64,000 nucleotides of DNA, taken from Afipia carboxidovorans OM5. Lineage in GTDB: Bacteria > Pseudomonadota > Alphaproteobacteria > Rhizobiales > Xanthobacteraceae. Below, piece by piece: positions 8,144 to 18,699 of the stretch. A program made the position numbers and the translations under genes. A model generated the notes under the pieces. The model made no database searches, was not told the DNA's origin, and saw nothing but the letters and a program-made list of their open reading frames with translations. Every line of letters starts with the position of its first letter. Position 1 is the first letter of the stretch. The stretch is taken from NCBI RefSeq assembly GCF_000218565.1, contig NC_015684.1, positions 1,922,001 through 1,986,000 on the forward strand. Reading direction: 5' to 3'.

Positions 8144-9049
8144 TTATTTGATCCACGGCATGAGATTGACCGGGAAATCGGCCGCATAGCGCTTCGGCTT
8201 CGGCGGTTGCACGGGTTGGTGATAGGTCTCGGTCGCGGGCTCTACGACGGCGCGGTAGAGATGCCACGTCGCATGGCCGAGCACCGGCACGACGACTGCA
8301 AGCCCCAGGAACAAAGGCAGCGAGCCGAGCACCAGAAGCGCCGCCACGATGAGGCCCCATGCGGCCATCGGCACCGGGTTTTGCGCAACCGCCTTCATCG
8401 ATACGGTCATGGCCTGTGTCGCGCTGGCGTGGCGATCGAGGATCAGGGGGAATGCGACAACGCTGATGCACAGCGCGACGATCGCGAACAGAAGCCCGAC
8501 ACCGCAACCGACAAGGATCAGCGTCCAGCCTTGAGAGGTCGTCAGCACCACGCCGAGGAAATCGGGAATACGCGCGGCTGGGATATACCCGAACGTTGCG
8601 ACATAGATCGCCTGCGCGGTCGCAATCCATACCGCGAACAGAATCATCAGCAGCACGCCGATTGCGAGCATCGCTCCAAGCGAGGGCGAGGACAGCACGC
8701 CCAGTGCGTCGGAGGCGGACGGGCTTTCGCCCGCTTCACGGCGGCGGCTGAGTTCGTAGAGACCGACCGCAGCAAACGGGCCGAGCAGGGCAAAGCCTGC
8801 GGCCAGCGGGAACAGGAGCGGCAAGATGTCATAGCCATGGACGAGTCGCGCCACGATGAGGCCGATCACAGGATAGATCAGCGCGAGAATGATCGCGTGC
8901 GAGGGCAGCGCCATGAAGTCTTCCCAGCCGGCCCTCAGGCTGGCGGTGAGATCGGACATCTGGATACGCCGCACGGTCGGCATGCCGTCGTGGGCCGAGC
9001 GGACAACGATGGGTAGGGTATTGCCGGAATGGGGGTAGCTGGAAGACAT
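8144..9049 (-). CDS. DUF2189 multi-pass membrane protein
   Basis: A 301-residue inner-membrane protein with about six hydrophobic helices and a cytoplasmic N-terminus containing 'GWEDFMALPSHA', typical of DUF2189. The function of the family is unknown. ATG 9049 has GGGAG nine bases upstream; a longer frame to 9157 has no ribosome site. The C-terminal tail is short and basic. A perfect 9-bp inverted repeat lies in its upstream region. Confidence 0.85.
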   Translation of the reverse strand: MSSSYPHSGNTLPIVVRSAHDGMPTVRRIQMSDLTASLRAGWEDFMALPSHAIILALIYPVIGLIVARLVHGYDILPLLFPLAAGFALLGPFAAVGLYELSRRREAGESPSASDALGVLSSPSLGAMLAIGVLLMILFAVWIATAQAIYVATFGYIPAARIPDFLGVVLTTSQGWTLILVGCGVGLLFAIVALCISVVAFPLILDRHASATQAMTVSMKAVAQNPVPMAAWGLIVAALLVLGSLPLFLGLAVVVPVLGHATWHLYRAVVEPATETYHQPVQPPKPKRYAADFPVNLMPWIK

Positions 9050-9355
9050 GGCAGAGGCTCCCGTTCGATGGCGGTTGGCGCACTGCCCGCAACCTGACCA
9101 CGCGGAAGCAGACGCGCGTCGGATGGGAAGGGTGAGACCTTCGCCATCGAAAGCCAACTCACCCTTGTGTGAAATTGTTCCGGCGTGGGCTGCGGGCGGG
9201 GCTGGTATTTTGATCCGGCAGCGCTTCCGTCATCGCCCGGTCATGCCGTCGGGCGATAGCTTGCTTATTGGCAAGGGGCGAGCCTTCAGGCAGACTTCGC
9301 GCCAGGTGACGCTTGCGGCGCCGGTTACAGATCCAATTGCTTTAAGGAGTTCAGC
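9050..9355. other. Divergent intergenic region
   Basis: Separates the DUF2189 gene (leftward) from the DUF3597 gene (rightward). It holds the inverted repeat 9128-9166 and presumably both promoters. I see no convincing gene in it. Confidence 0.5.
9128..9166. repeat. Inverted repeat upstream of the DUF2189 gene
   Basis: AAGGGTGAG (9128-9136) and CTCACCCTT (9158-9166) pair perfectly, with a further TTCG/CGAA stem inside. It would form a stable hairpin in the leader of the DUF2189 transcript or serve as a protein-binding dyad. Confidence 0.5.
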
Positions 9356-9721
9356 ATGGGCATCTTCTCCAAGATTATGGGTGCAATTTTCGGGACGAGC
9401 AGCGCACAGGCAGCGGAAGCCGCAGGCGGCGCGGCTGCAGGAAGCGCCGGCGCTCCGGCGCAGAGCGTCGACGTCGCGCCGATCCTCGACGCCGCCGTGA
9501 AGGCCAAGGGCGAAAAGCTCGAGTGGCGCACCTCGATCGTGGACCTGATGAAGGCGCTGGACATCGATTCCAGCCTGGCCGCCCGCAAGGAACTCGCCAA
9601 GGAGCTCAACTACACCGGCGATACCAGCGATTCCGCCTCGATGAACATCTGGCTGCACAAGCAGGTGATCTCGAAGCTGGAAGCCAACGGCGGCAAACTG
9701 CCGCCGGACATCAAGCGCTAA
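9356..9721 (+). CDS. DUF3597-family protein
   Basis: A 121-residue protein with a hydrophobic or amphipathic start (MGIFSKIMGAIFG), an Ala/Gly-rich linker to about residue 37, and a compact C-terminal domain containing 'SSLAARKELAKELNY', as in DUF3597. The function is unknown. AAGGAG lies six bases before ATG. A strong terminator follows 30 bases after the stop, so it is expressed on its own. Confidence 0.88.
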   Translation: MGIFSKIMGAIFGTSSAQAAEAAGGAAAGSAGAPAQSVDVAPILDAAVKAKGEKLEWRTSIVDLMKALDIDSSLAARKELAKELNYTGDTSDSASMNIWLHKQVISKLEANGGKLPPDIKR

Positions 9722-9750
9722 GCACGGCGCTTTAAGCTCCCGTCATTATG

Positions 9751-9782
9751 AAAGCCCGCTGCAATCGTTGCGGCGGGCTTTT
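9751..9782 (+). terminator. Rho-independent terminator of the DUF3597 gene
   Basis: AAAGCCCGC (9751-9759) pairs with GCGGGCTTT, with an inner GCAA/TTGC stem, followed by T residues. It begins 30 bases after the stop codon. Confidence 0.85.
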
Positions 9783-9821
9783 GCGTGGCTCGGTTGGAAG
9801 AGCCTAAGTTTACTCGGAATT

Positions 9822-9940
9822 GTCATGCGCGGGCATAACCGTTCGAAGAGCGGCGTCGCTTCCGCTCGCCTATGGACCCGCGCATCTAGAAAATAAGAGT
9901 CGTTTCGATGATGGATTGCCGGGTCAAGCCCGGCAATGAC
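9822..9940. repeat. Compound palindromic repeat (REP-like), copy A
   Basis: Two hairpins. The first has arms ATGCGCGGG (9825-9833) and CCCGCGCAT (9877-9885), with a nested GAGCGG/CCGCTC stem in its loop. The second has arms ATTGCCGGG (9915-9923) and CCCGGCAAT (9929-9937) around TCAAG. The second hairpin is identical to one at 63362-63384. Confidence 0.85.
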
Positions 9941-9965
9941 TGGTTCTAGTTGCTTGTTTGCAAAT

Positions 9966-11516
9966 CTATTCTGCAGCGCGCGTGAGAGCAGGGACGTCCG
10001 TCCGCTGAAGCGGCTCCGGCACCTCGCAGCCCGTAGCACAGCAGCGGCCGGGTTGCTTCGAGACACGCTGGCCTTCGTTGAGAACGCCGCGGTCGAGCAG
10101 GCTTTCCACCAGTTCGATTTTCTCCATGACTGGATAGTTGCGCCAGATCTCGCGCTTCATTGCTTCCGGCGAACCGCCGCCGTGCAGCGAAATCACCGAG
10201 TACCAGCCCGCCTCGTGCGACACCGTCAGGTCTTCGATGAAACGCGCCACCTCGGCTCGCTGATCGGCGGGAATATCCGGCCGGCCGCCCATCACGGCTG
10301 CGAGCGAGGCGCGGGTCTCGGGATTGTGGTCCTCGTCGGGGCCGGGGAGTGCGACGATCAGGCCGCCCGAGACATAATGCGCCACACGATGCATGTCGTA
10401 GATCTTGGTGGCGAGCAGTAGCTTGCCGATGTTGGAGAATACCGCATCCGGCATCACCGATCCGGCCGGGTCCTTGGTGCAGTAAACCGATGAGGCCACG
10501 CCGCAGGCATAAAAGCTCTCGGTGATGGTGATGAGTTCCACCATCGCCTCGCGGATGTGGGAGTGGCGTTCGGCATCGAGGCCATTGGCCTCGATCATCA
10601 GCGCGCCTGCGCCGATCAGGAGATCGCCAAAGCCTGCGCGTGCGCCGATGCACGAATGCCGGTGATGGGTGGCGTAGGAGGTCGTAAGGAAGCCGCCTTC
10701 CTCGGTCTCGCCGGCCAGGAAAACGCGATCGTGCGGAACGAAGACGTCATCGAAGATCACGACGCCGACCGACTGGCCGTATTTGGCCGAGAATTTCGCC
10801 GCCGCTTCGCCCGGGCGTCCCGCCGGGCGCGCGATGATGGTGACGCCGGGCGCGTCGCAGGGCACGGCGCAGCACACCGCGCAATCCTTGTCCTCCGGCG
10901 CGTGCGTGCGGCACGGCATGACGAGAAATTCGTGCATGTAGGGCGCGCCGGTCACGATCGCCTTGGTGCCGCGGATGACGATGCCGTCCTTGCGGCGCTC
11001 CGTGATGTGGACATAGACGTCCGGGTTCACCTGCTGGCTGGGACGCTTGGAGCGGTCGCCCTTGGCGTCGGTCATCGCGATGCCGAGCGTGAGGTCGTTA
11101 TCCTGAACGTGGTGCAGATAGGCGAGGAAGCGTTGGCTGTAGTCGGTGCCGTGGCGCTCGTCGGTGAGCCGCGTCGATTGATAGAGGCCGTTCAGAGCAT
11201 CGTGCGCGAGGTAGCGCTGCGCGCAGCCGGACGTCTTGCAGACGAGGCGCACGGCTTCGAGCTTATAGAGGAGGTCCTGCGAGGTCTCGTTGATGTGCAG
11301 CATCCGGTTGACGATCTTGCCGGACGTGCCTTGCCGCGCCGTCATCAGCGGCGCGTGTTCCTCGCGCAACGCGAAATCATAGGTGACGCCGACGCCGGCA
11401 ATGCCCGGCGCAAGCAATGGCTCGTCGGCGACGCTCTCTACAACGTTGCCGTTGATAAAGACCTTCGGCTTGTAGGCGCGGAGAGACTCCCTGTAGTCGG
11501 CGGCTGACATCAGCAT
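9966..11516 (-). CDS. 4-hydroxybutyryl-CoA dehydratase / HpaB-family flavoprotein with incomplete Fe-S ligands
   Basis: The 516-residue product belongs to the HpaB superfamily (4-hydroxyphenylacetate 3-monooxygenase and 4-hydroxybutyryl-CoA dehydratase/vinylacetyl-CoA isomerase), and its length and 'THHRHS' and 'GFGDLLIGA' motifs are closer to the dehydratase. In the clostridial dehydratase the [4Fe-4S] cluster uses Cys99, Cys103, His292 and Cys299. By position, these correspond here to Cys98, Tyr102, His285 and Ala292, so two of the four ligands are lost. The C-terminus carries a Cys-rich 'GRCCATGC'. ATG 11516 has GGGAG eight bases upstream. It is divergent from a TetR gene and has a strong promoter with an operator. 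FAD binding is likely; the substrate is unknown. Confidence 0.85.
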   Translation of the reverse strand: MLMSAADYRESLRAYKPKVFINGNVVESVADEPLLAPGIAGVGVTYDFALREEHAPLMTARQGTSGKIVNRMLHINETSQDLLYKLEAVRLVCKTSGCAQRYLAHDALNGLYQSTRLTDERHGTDYSQRFLAYLHHVQDNDLTLGIAMTDAKGDRSKRPSQQVNPDVYVHITERRKDGIVIRGTKAIVTGAPYMHEFLVMPCRTHAPEDKDCAVCCAVPCDAPGVTIIARPAGRPGEAAAKFSAKYGQSVGVVIFDDVFVPHDRVFLAGETEEGGFLTTSYATHHRHSCIGARAGFGDLLIGAGALMIEANGLDAERHSHIREAMVELITITESFYACGVASSVYCTKDPAGSVMPDAVFSNIGKLLLATKIYDMHRVAHYVSGGLIVALPGPDEDHNPETRASLAAVMGGRPDIPADQRAEVARFIEDLTVSHEAGWYSVISLHGGGSPEAMKREIWRNYPVMEKIELVESLLDRGVLNEGQRVSKQPGRCCATGCEVPEPLQRTDVPALTRAAE

Positions 11517-11532
11517 TGGTGTCTCTCCCTCT

Positions 11533-11550
11533 TGTTCAAAAAATCGAACA
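11533..11550. promoter_or_regulatory. Palindromic operator between the flavoprotein and tetR genes
   Basis: TGTTC (11533-11537) and GAACA (11546-11550) flank an A/T-rich eight-base spacer. It lies just downstream of the leftward -10 box, at about +1 to +18, and overlaps the -35 and spacer of a candidate rightward promoter. This is the expected position for a TetR-type repressor that controls the flavoprotein gene and itself. Confidence 0.65.
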
Positions 11551-11557
11551 GTGTTAG

Positions 11558-11585
11558 ATTTTAATCCTGCTGGATTTTCTGTCAA
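11558..11585 (-). promoter_or_regulatory. Promoter of the flavoprotein gene
   Basis: On the minus strand, a perfect TTGACA -35 (11585-11580) is followed after 16 bases by TAAAAT (11563-11558). Transcription would start near 11551, giving a leader of about 35 bases before ATG 11516. Confidence 0.65.
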
Positions 11586-11652
11586 GCGAGAGCCCTCGCG
11601 AGCTAGAGCCTTTCACAAGCGAACCCTGCACAACCGAACCCTTGGACGTCAC

Positions 11653-12288
11653 ATGGTCGAAAAGCGGCAAAGCCGGCGTGAGGCGGTGAACGAGCACAAG
11701 CGTGACCTGATCCTCGCCGCCGCCGGACAAGTGTTCGCGGAGGAGGGGCTGGAGGGCGCGAGCCTGCGGGCGATTGCGGTACGCGCGGGCTATACGCCGG
11801 CCGCGCTCTATTTCCATTTCGAATCCAAGGAAGACATCTACGCCGAAGTCCTGGAGGCCTCGCTGGCCTCGCTCGGCGCGGCGGTTGATCTGGCCGTTGC
11901 GAAGGCGAGTACGCCGGCGCAGAAGCTGAAAGCGGCGGCGACGGCGTTCTTCCGGTTCTATGCGGAGAACCCGCGCGATCTCGATCTCGGATTCTATCTG
12001 TTTCGCGGTGGTATGAAGCCGGCCGGCTTGGGTCGCGCGCGCGACGAGAAGCTGAATGCGGCGCTGGAAGCGGCGCTGCGGCCAATCGCGGAAGCTGCGG
12101 TGAGTCTCGGCGCATCACGGCAGAAGGCCAACCTCCTGATGGTCGATTGCTTTGCCCATGCCACCGGGCTTCTCCTGTTGCTGCACACTGGGCGTATCCG
12201 GATGTTCGGTGCCTCGGCGCCTGATCTGATGGAGACCTACGTCAAGGACCGCATTGCCCATCTGTCGGAAGAGGTGACATCATGCTGA
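11653..12288 (+). CDS. TetR/AcrR-family transcriptional regulator
   Basis: The 211-residue product has the TetR helix-turn-helix at about residues 25-55, with 'GASLRAIAVRAGYTPAALY' and the following 'FHFESKEDIY'. The remaining helical part would bind the inducer. ATG 11653 begins the conserved domain after a short basic tail; a GTG at 11551 would add 34 residues and overlap the operator, so it is less likely. Its stop overlaps the next ATG. It probably represses the divergent flavoprotein gene. Confidence 0.93.
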   Translation: MVEKRQSRREAVNEHKRDLILAAAGQVFAEEGLEGASLRAIAVRAGYTPAALYFHFESKEDIYAEVLEASLASLGAAVDLAVAKASTPAQKLKAAATAFFRFYAENPRDLDLGFYLFRGGMKPAGLGRARDEKLNAALEAALRPIAEAAVSLGASRQKANLLMVDCFAHATGLLLLLHTGRIRMFGASAPDLMETYVKDRIAHLSEEVTSC

Positions 12289-12815
12289 CCATCGATCCCA
12301 AGCGCTCGCTGCTTCTGGTTATCGATTTTCAGTCGCGTCTGATGCCGGCCATCCATGACGGTGAAACGGCCGTCCGGAATGCGCGCCGCCTGATCGAGAT
12401 GGCGGAGCTGGTCGACATTCCCTGCATCTTCACCGAGCAGAACGCCAAGGGGCTTGGGCCGACCGTGACGGATTTGCCGGTCGAGAAGGGACGGCTGATC
12501 CACAAGCAGTTCTTCGATGCCTGCAGGGAAAGCGGCTTTCTCGACCATGTGCCGGCGGATGGCCATATCGTGGTTGTCGGATGCGAGTCTCATGTCTGCG
12601 TACAGCAGACCGTGCTCGGTCTGCTCGCGGCGTCCCGCAAGGTTTATATCGTGCGCGATGCGCTTGGCTCCCGCCGCCCCGAGGACAAGGAAACCGCGAT
12701 CCGGCGCATGGAGCGCCATGGTGCGGAAATCGTGACGTCCGAGATGGTCGTGTTCGAGTGGCTACAGACGGCGGAGCATCCTCGCTTCCGCGATGCGATC
12801 GCACTGGTCAAATGA
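12282..12815 (+). CDS. Isochorismatase-fold hydrolase (ISOC/YcaC-like)
   Basis: A 177-residue cysteine hydrolase with the family triad visible as Asp15 (VIDFQ), Lys75 (IHKQFF) and Cys106 (GCESHVCV). Motifs such as 'TEQNAKGLGPTV' resemble the ISOC1/ISOC2 and YcaC branch rather than nicotinamidase. The physiological substrate of this branch is poorly known. It overlaps the tetR stop, so the two are co-transcribed and this enzyme is likely under the same regulator as the flavoprotein. Confidence 0.92.
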   Translation: MLTIDPKRSLLLVIDFQSRLMPAIHDGETAVRNARRLIEMAELVDIPCIFTEQNAKGLGPTVTDLPVEKGRLIHKQFFDACRESGFLDHVPADGHIVVVGCESHVCVQQTVLGLLAASRKVYIVRDALGSRRPEDKETAIRRMERHGAEIVTSEMVVFEWLQTAEHPRFRDAIALVK

Positions 12816-13068
12816 GACTGCCGCTCACGGCGAGCGCGCTCATCCTGTCCCATTCCTAAGCAACCCTTCATCGCACGGCAGTCCATGCCGTCGGCGGATT
12901 TGCGTCGCGCAATCCGTCCGGCACTGCAGCATATTTGTGTCGCCTTGCGAGAAGGCTGACCTCTGCCGTTATCGGATTTGTGAAATGACGGCGGACCGGT
13001 CCAGCCGTAAACAGGATTGCATTCAAAGGCCGAAAGCTACGGTCAACGAGGAAACCAAGGGGAAATCC

Positions 13069-13854
13069 ATGGCAGAGATCAATCGCCGCTCGGTTCTGGC
13101 GGCAGGCGCAGTGGTGCTCGCGGGCACGGCAGCAACACCTGCGGCAGCGCAGAGTGGCACGAAGACAGTGTTCGAGGTTGCCCAGGTGACGATCCCGATC
13201 GAGGGGCAGAGCGAGGTGTTTCCCGTGCGGCGCATCTATTGCATCGGCCGCAATTATGCCGCCCATGCGATCGAGCGCGGCTCCGATCCGAACCGGGAGC
13301 CGCCGTTCTTCTTCCAGAAGCCGACCGATGCGATCCAGAACGTGAAGAACGGGACCGTTGCCGACCATCCGTACCCGTCGCTGACGCAGAATTATCATCA
13401 CGAGGTCGAACTGGTTGCCGCACTGAAATCCGGCGGCACCAACATCCCGCCCGAGAAGGCGCTCGACTGCGTGTTCGGCTACACGGTCGGCCTCGACATG
13501 ACGCGGCGCGATCTGCAGAACCAGATGGCATCGATGAAAAAGCCGTGGGAGATCGGCAAGAGTTTTGACCATGCCGCGGTGCTTGGCCCGCTGCAGCCGG
13601 CCGCCAAAGTCGGCCATCCGACAAAGGGCGAAATCTCGCTCGCGATCAACGGCAAGGTTCGGCAGGATTCCGATCTTAGCAAGATGATCTGGAGCGTCGC
13701 CGAGCAGATCTCGAAACTGTCGGAGGCGTTCGAGCTGAAGGCCGGCGACATCATCTATTCGGGCACGCCCGAGAATGTCGGTCCGGTGGTGAAGGGTGAT
13801 GTGTTGCTCGCCAAGATCGCGGGCTTCCCCGATATGTCGATCAAGATCGTCTGA
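13069..13854 (+). CDS. Tat-exported fumarylacetoacetate/fumarylpyruvate hydrolase-family protein
   Basis: The 261-residue product starts with a twin-arginine signal, INRRSVLAAG..., ending near 'TPAAAQS'. The mature part has the FAH fold with metal ligands Glu112, Glu114 and Asp143 and the motif 'YCIGRNYAAHA', most like fumarylpyruvate hydrolase. Family members are normally cytoplasmic, so export is unusual. ATG 13069 follows AAGGGG by about six bases; a longer frame upstream lacks a site. It is 253 bases after the isochorismatase-like gene and may be a separate unit. Confidence 0.92.
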   Translation: MAEINRRSVLAAGAVVLAGTAATPAAAQSGTKTVFEVAQVTIPIEGQSEVFPVRRIYCIGRNYAAHAIERGSDPNREPPFFFQKPTDAIQNVKNGTVADHPYPSLTQNYHHEVELVAALKSGGTNIPPEKALDCVFGYTVGLDMTRRDLQNQMASMKKPWEIGKSFDHAAVLGPLQPAAKVGHPTKGEISLAINGKVRQDSDLSKMIWSVAEQISKLSEAFELKAGDIIYSGTPENVGPVVKGDVLLAKIAGFPDMSIKIV

Positions 13855-13868
13855 AGGGCAAACGTGTC

Positions 13869-14007
13869 GCCCCGCGAGGGCGGGGCAAGCTCTTCAGAGT
13901 GATTTGGTTTTAATGGAAATAACACTCGTCATGGCCGGGCTTGTCCCGGCCATCCACGCCTTATCGTCGCTGCTATAAAAGATGTGATGCCCGCAATAAG
14001 CGGGCAT
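13869..14007. repeat. Cluster of three hairpins between convergent genes
   Basis: Three perfect stems in a row: GCCCCGC/GCGGGGC (13869-13886), ATGGCCGGG/CCCGGCCAT around CTTGT (13931-13953), and ATGCCCGC/GCGGGCAT around AATAA (13987-14007). The middle one belongs to the REP-like family seen at 9822 and 63313. They may also act as transcription terminators or RNA-stabilising ends. Confidence 0.75.
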
Positions 14008-14027
14008 GAAGGACTATGCTTTTGTAT

Positions 14028-14312
14028 CTACCCGCGTAGGTCGTCATGCTCCGGATGGTCCGCCAGATAAGCACGCGCGAAACTGCAGGCCGCAACGACC
14101 TTTTCGTCATTATGCCGGATCGTCTCCAGAATGCCGCCCATCAGTCGTGAGGCGACGCCTTGTCCGCGCAACGCCGCCGGCGTCTCGACATGATTGATGG
14201 TGACCGTCGCGCCTTCGCGGCGATAACGCGCGAAGGCGACGTCGCTGCCGATATCCATCTCGTAGCGGCTAAGCTCTACATTGTCGCGAACGGTAGGAGA
14301 TGGTTCATTCAT
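14028..14312 (-). CDS. Small GNAT N-acetyltransferase, YjdJ type (copy 1)
   Basis: A 94-residue minimal GNAT domain with the acetyl-CoA loop 'ALRGQGVASRLM' and the flanking 'HVETPAALRG' of the YjdJ/CG family. Substrates are unknown for this family. ATG 14312 starts the conserved part; only a weak ribosome site precedes it. It is a paralogue of the next gene, with which it shares orientation, separated by a palindromic repeat. Confidence 0.88.
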   Translation of the reverse strand: MNEPSPTVRDNVELSRYEMDIGSDVAFARYRREGATVTINHVETPAALRGQGVASRLMGGILETIRHNDEKVVAACSFARAYLADHPEHDDLRG

Positions 14313-14334
14313 ATCGTCAATCGGTCGCCGATTT

Positions 14335-14406
14335 CTGGATTGCTTCGTCGCAAGTGCTCCTTGCAATGAGGCCTCTTGTCATTGCGAGCGAAGCGAAGCA
14401 ATCCAG
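14335..14406. repeat. Dispersed palindromic repeat, 'cattgcgag' family, copy 2
   Basis: Begins ctggattgcttcgtcgc and ends cattgcgagcg ... gaagcaatccag, so the two ends are near-perfect inverted copies. It separates the two acetyltransferase paralogues. Confidence 0.85.
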
Positions 14407-14448
14407 AATGATTGAGTTGCTTGTTGTCGTCTGGGTGCACGCGAAGTC

Positions 14449-14727
14449 TCAGCTCAGAAGGTCGGCATAATTCGCGTGCTTTTCGATGTAGCCCTTTACG
14501 AATGGGCACCGCGCCACGACCTTCAGGCTTCTCGCGCGAACGTCATCGAGTGCGCCTTTCACCAGTTGCGAGCCGATGCCGCGACCGCCAAGCTCTTTCG
14601 GCACCTCGGTGTGCGTGAAGGTGATGACACCATCCGACAGCTTGTAATAGGCGGCGGCGAGATGGCCATCGACGGTCAACTCGTAGCGGCTTTCAGCAGG
14701 ATTGTCCTGAACGGTGCCTGTCGTCAT
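14449..14727 (-). CDS. Small GNAT N-acetyltransferase, YjdJ type (copy 2)
   Basis: A 92-residue protein with 'VPKELGGRGIGSQLV' as acetyl-CoA loop and the C-terminal 'CPFVKGYIEKHANY', the typical end of the family. ATG 14727 has GGAG six bases upstream. Similar in size and layout to the downstream copy at 14028, but clearly diverged, so the duplication is old. Substrate unknown. Confidence 0.9.
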   Translation of the reverse strand: MTTGTVQDNPAESRYELTVDGHLAAAYYKLSDGVITFTHTEVPKELGGRGIGSQLVKGALDDVRARSLKVVARCPFVKGYIEKHANYADLLS

Positions 14728-14953
14728 ATCGTCTCCTCGCATTTCGGAGCTTGCGCCGGAAGGTGTTTGCCGGATGGCAATGATCTGGATCGGCCTATCC
14801 TGTGACAACAAAGCCGGGCCGGGGGCTCTTGTAAAGGCATGGGGGTTTCATAGGTCTTCTGCAGACATACCCCTGCGGCCAAAGGGTCGTATTGGTTTGG
14901 AAGTCGACCTCGTTCCGGCCGCCGCCGTATGCCTCTTTATGAAGGAGGTTACC

Positions 14954-15361
14954 ATGTCTGGCGCTCGGTTCTTCGACACACATCGCACGTGGGAGGACTG
15001 GGGCGGGATGCTGCTCGGTCTCCTGATCGCCCTTTCTCCCTGGCTGAACGGCGATGTGAACCACGGGTTCGGGTCGTTATCGCTGCCGGGTCTGGCAATG
15101 ATCAACACCGCCATCGTGGGCATTCTCATCATCGGCCTTTCCCAACTTGAATATGTCGCCTTGCGGCGCTGGGAAGAAGTCTGCGAGATCGCGCTTGCGA
15201 TCTGGCTCATCATGTCGCCTTACGTCTTCGGATATTCGACGGATGGCATGCTGAGGTTCTGGCACGCCGCGCTTGGTGGAGCCGTGCTCCTGCTGGCTGC
15301 GCTGAAGCTCTGGCAGGACTGGGATCTGTCCGATCGGGAGTTGGCCCAGCACGGACAATAA
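14954..15361 (+). CDS. SPW-repeat membrane protein
   Basis: A 135-residue inner-membrane protein with four helices and two SPW-type repeats, 'ALSPWLNG' near residue 26 and 'IMSPYVFGY' near residue 87. The SPW family has no known function. GGAGG ends about six bases before ATG 14954. A strong terminator begins at the stop codon, so it is a single-gene unit. Confidence 0.9.
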   Translation: MSGARFFDTHRTWEDWGGMLLGLLIALSPWLNGDVNHGFGSLSLPGLAMINTAIVGILIIGLSQLEYVALRRWEEVCEIALAIWLIMSPYVFGYSTDGMLRFWHAALGGAVLLLAALKLWQDWDLSDRELAQHGQ

Positions 15362-15385
15362 AACCTTGTCATCTGACAAGGTTTT
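15360..15385. terminator. Terminator after the SPW gene
   Basis: Perfect 11-bp stem, AAAACCTTGTC (15360-15370) and GACAAGGTTTT (15375-15385), with the loop ATCT. Its A-run and T-run make it work in both directions, serving the SPW gene and possibly uvrA. Confidence 0.85.
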
Positions 15386-15445
15386 AAAGATGCGATGGTC
15401 GGGCGACCGGTCTGCCGGCCGCCTGACCGAATCTGTGGCCGCCGT

Positions 15446-18424
<2,979 letters not shown>

Positions 18425-18642
18425 GGATCGGTTCCCGCGCACGCCGCGCAACAACAACGCTCGTGGGCCGGACAACCGGATCGCGCGTCAGGCTTGGAAA
18501 AATGGCCGTGTTCGGAACGTAGGCAGAACGGGTGCGAATTTCCAGTGTCGGAAAGGGAAGATCACCGGAATCATTTTGCAGGATTGGAGGGAGGTTTCCC
18601 CGAGAGGAACTTCAAGCTCCTGTAGAGTGCTCCCCCAACGCA

Positions 18643-18669
18643 AAAGGCCGGCTGCGAGAGCCGGCCTTT
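18643..18669 (-). terminator. Terminator of the outer-membrane protein gene
   Basis: Perfect 11-bp stem, AAAGGCCGGCT (18643-18653) with AGCCGGCCTTT (18659-18669), followed on the minus strand by T residues. It lies 30 bases after the stop of the beta-barrel gene. Confidence 0.88.
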
Positions 18670-18699
18670 CCGTCAGATCGCGGATGCGATCAGCGTGTC

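Noticed and set aside
10557..11507. A 316-codon frame on the plus strand opposite the flavoprotein gene
   Set aside because: Arg/Ala/Val/His/Asp-rich shadow translation without motif; the minus strand gives a full-length HpaB-family protein.
13869..14007. Three hairpins in a row, considered as a CRISPR array
   Set aside because: The stems differ in sequence and spacing, and there is no repeated unit with unique spacers or any cas gene.
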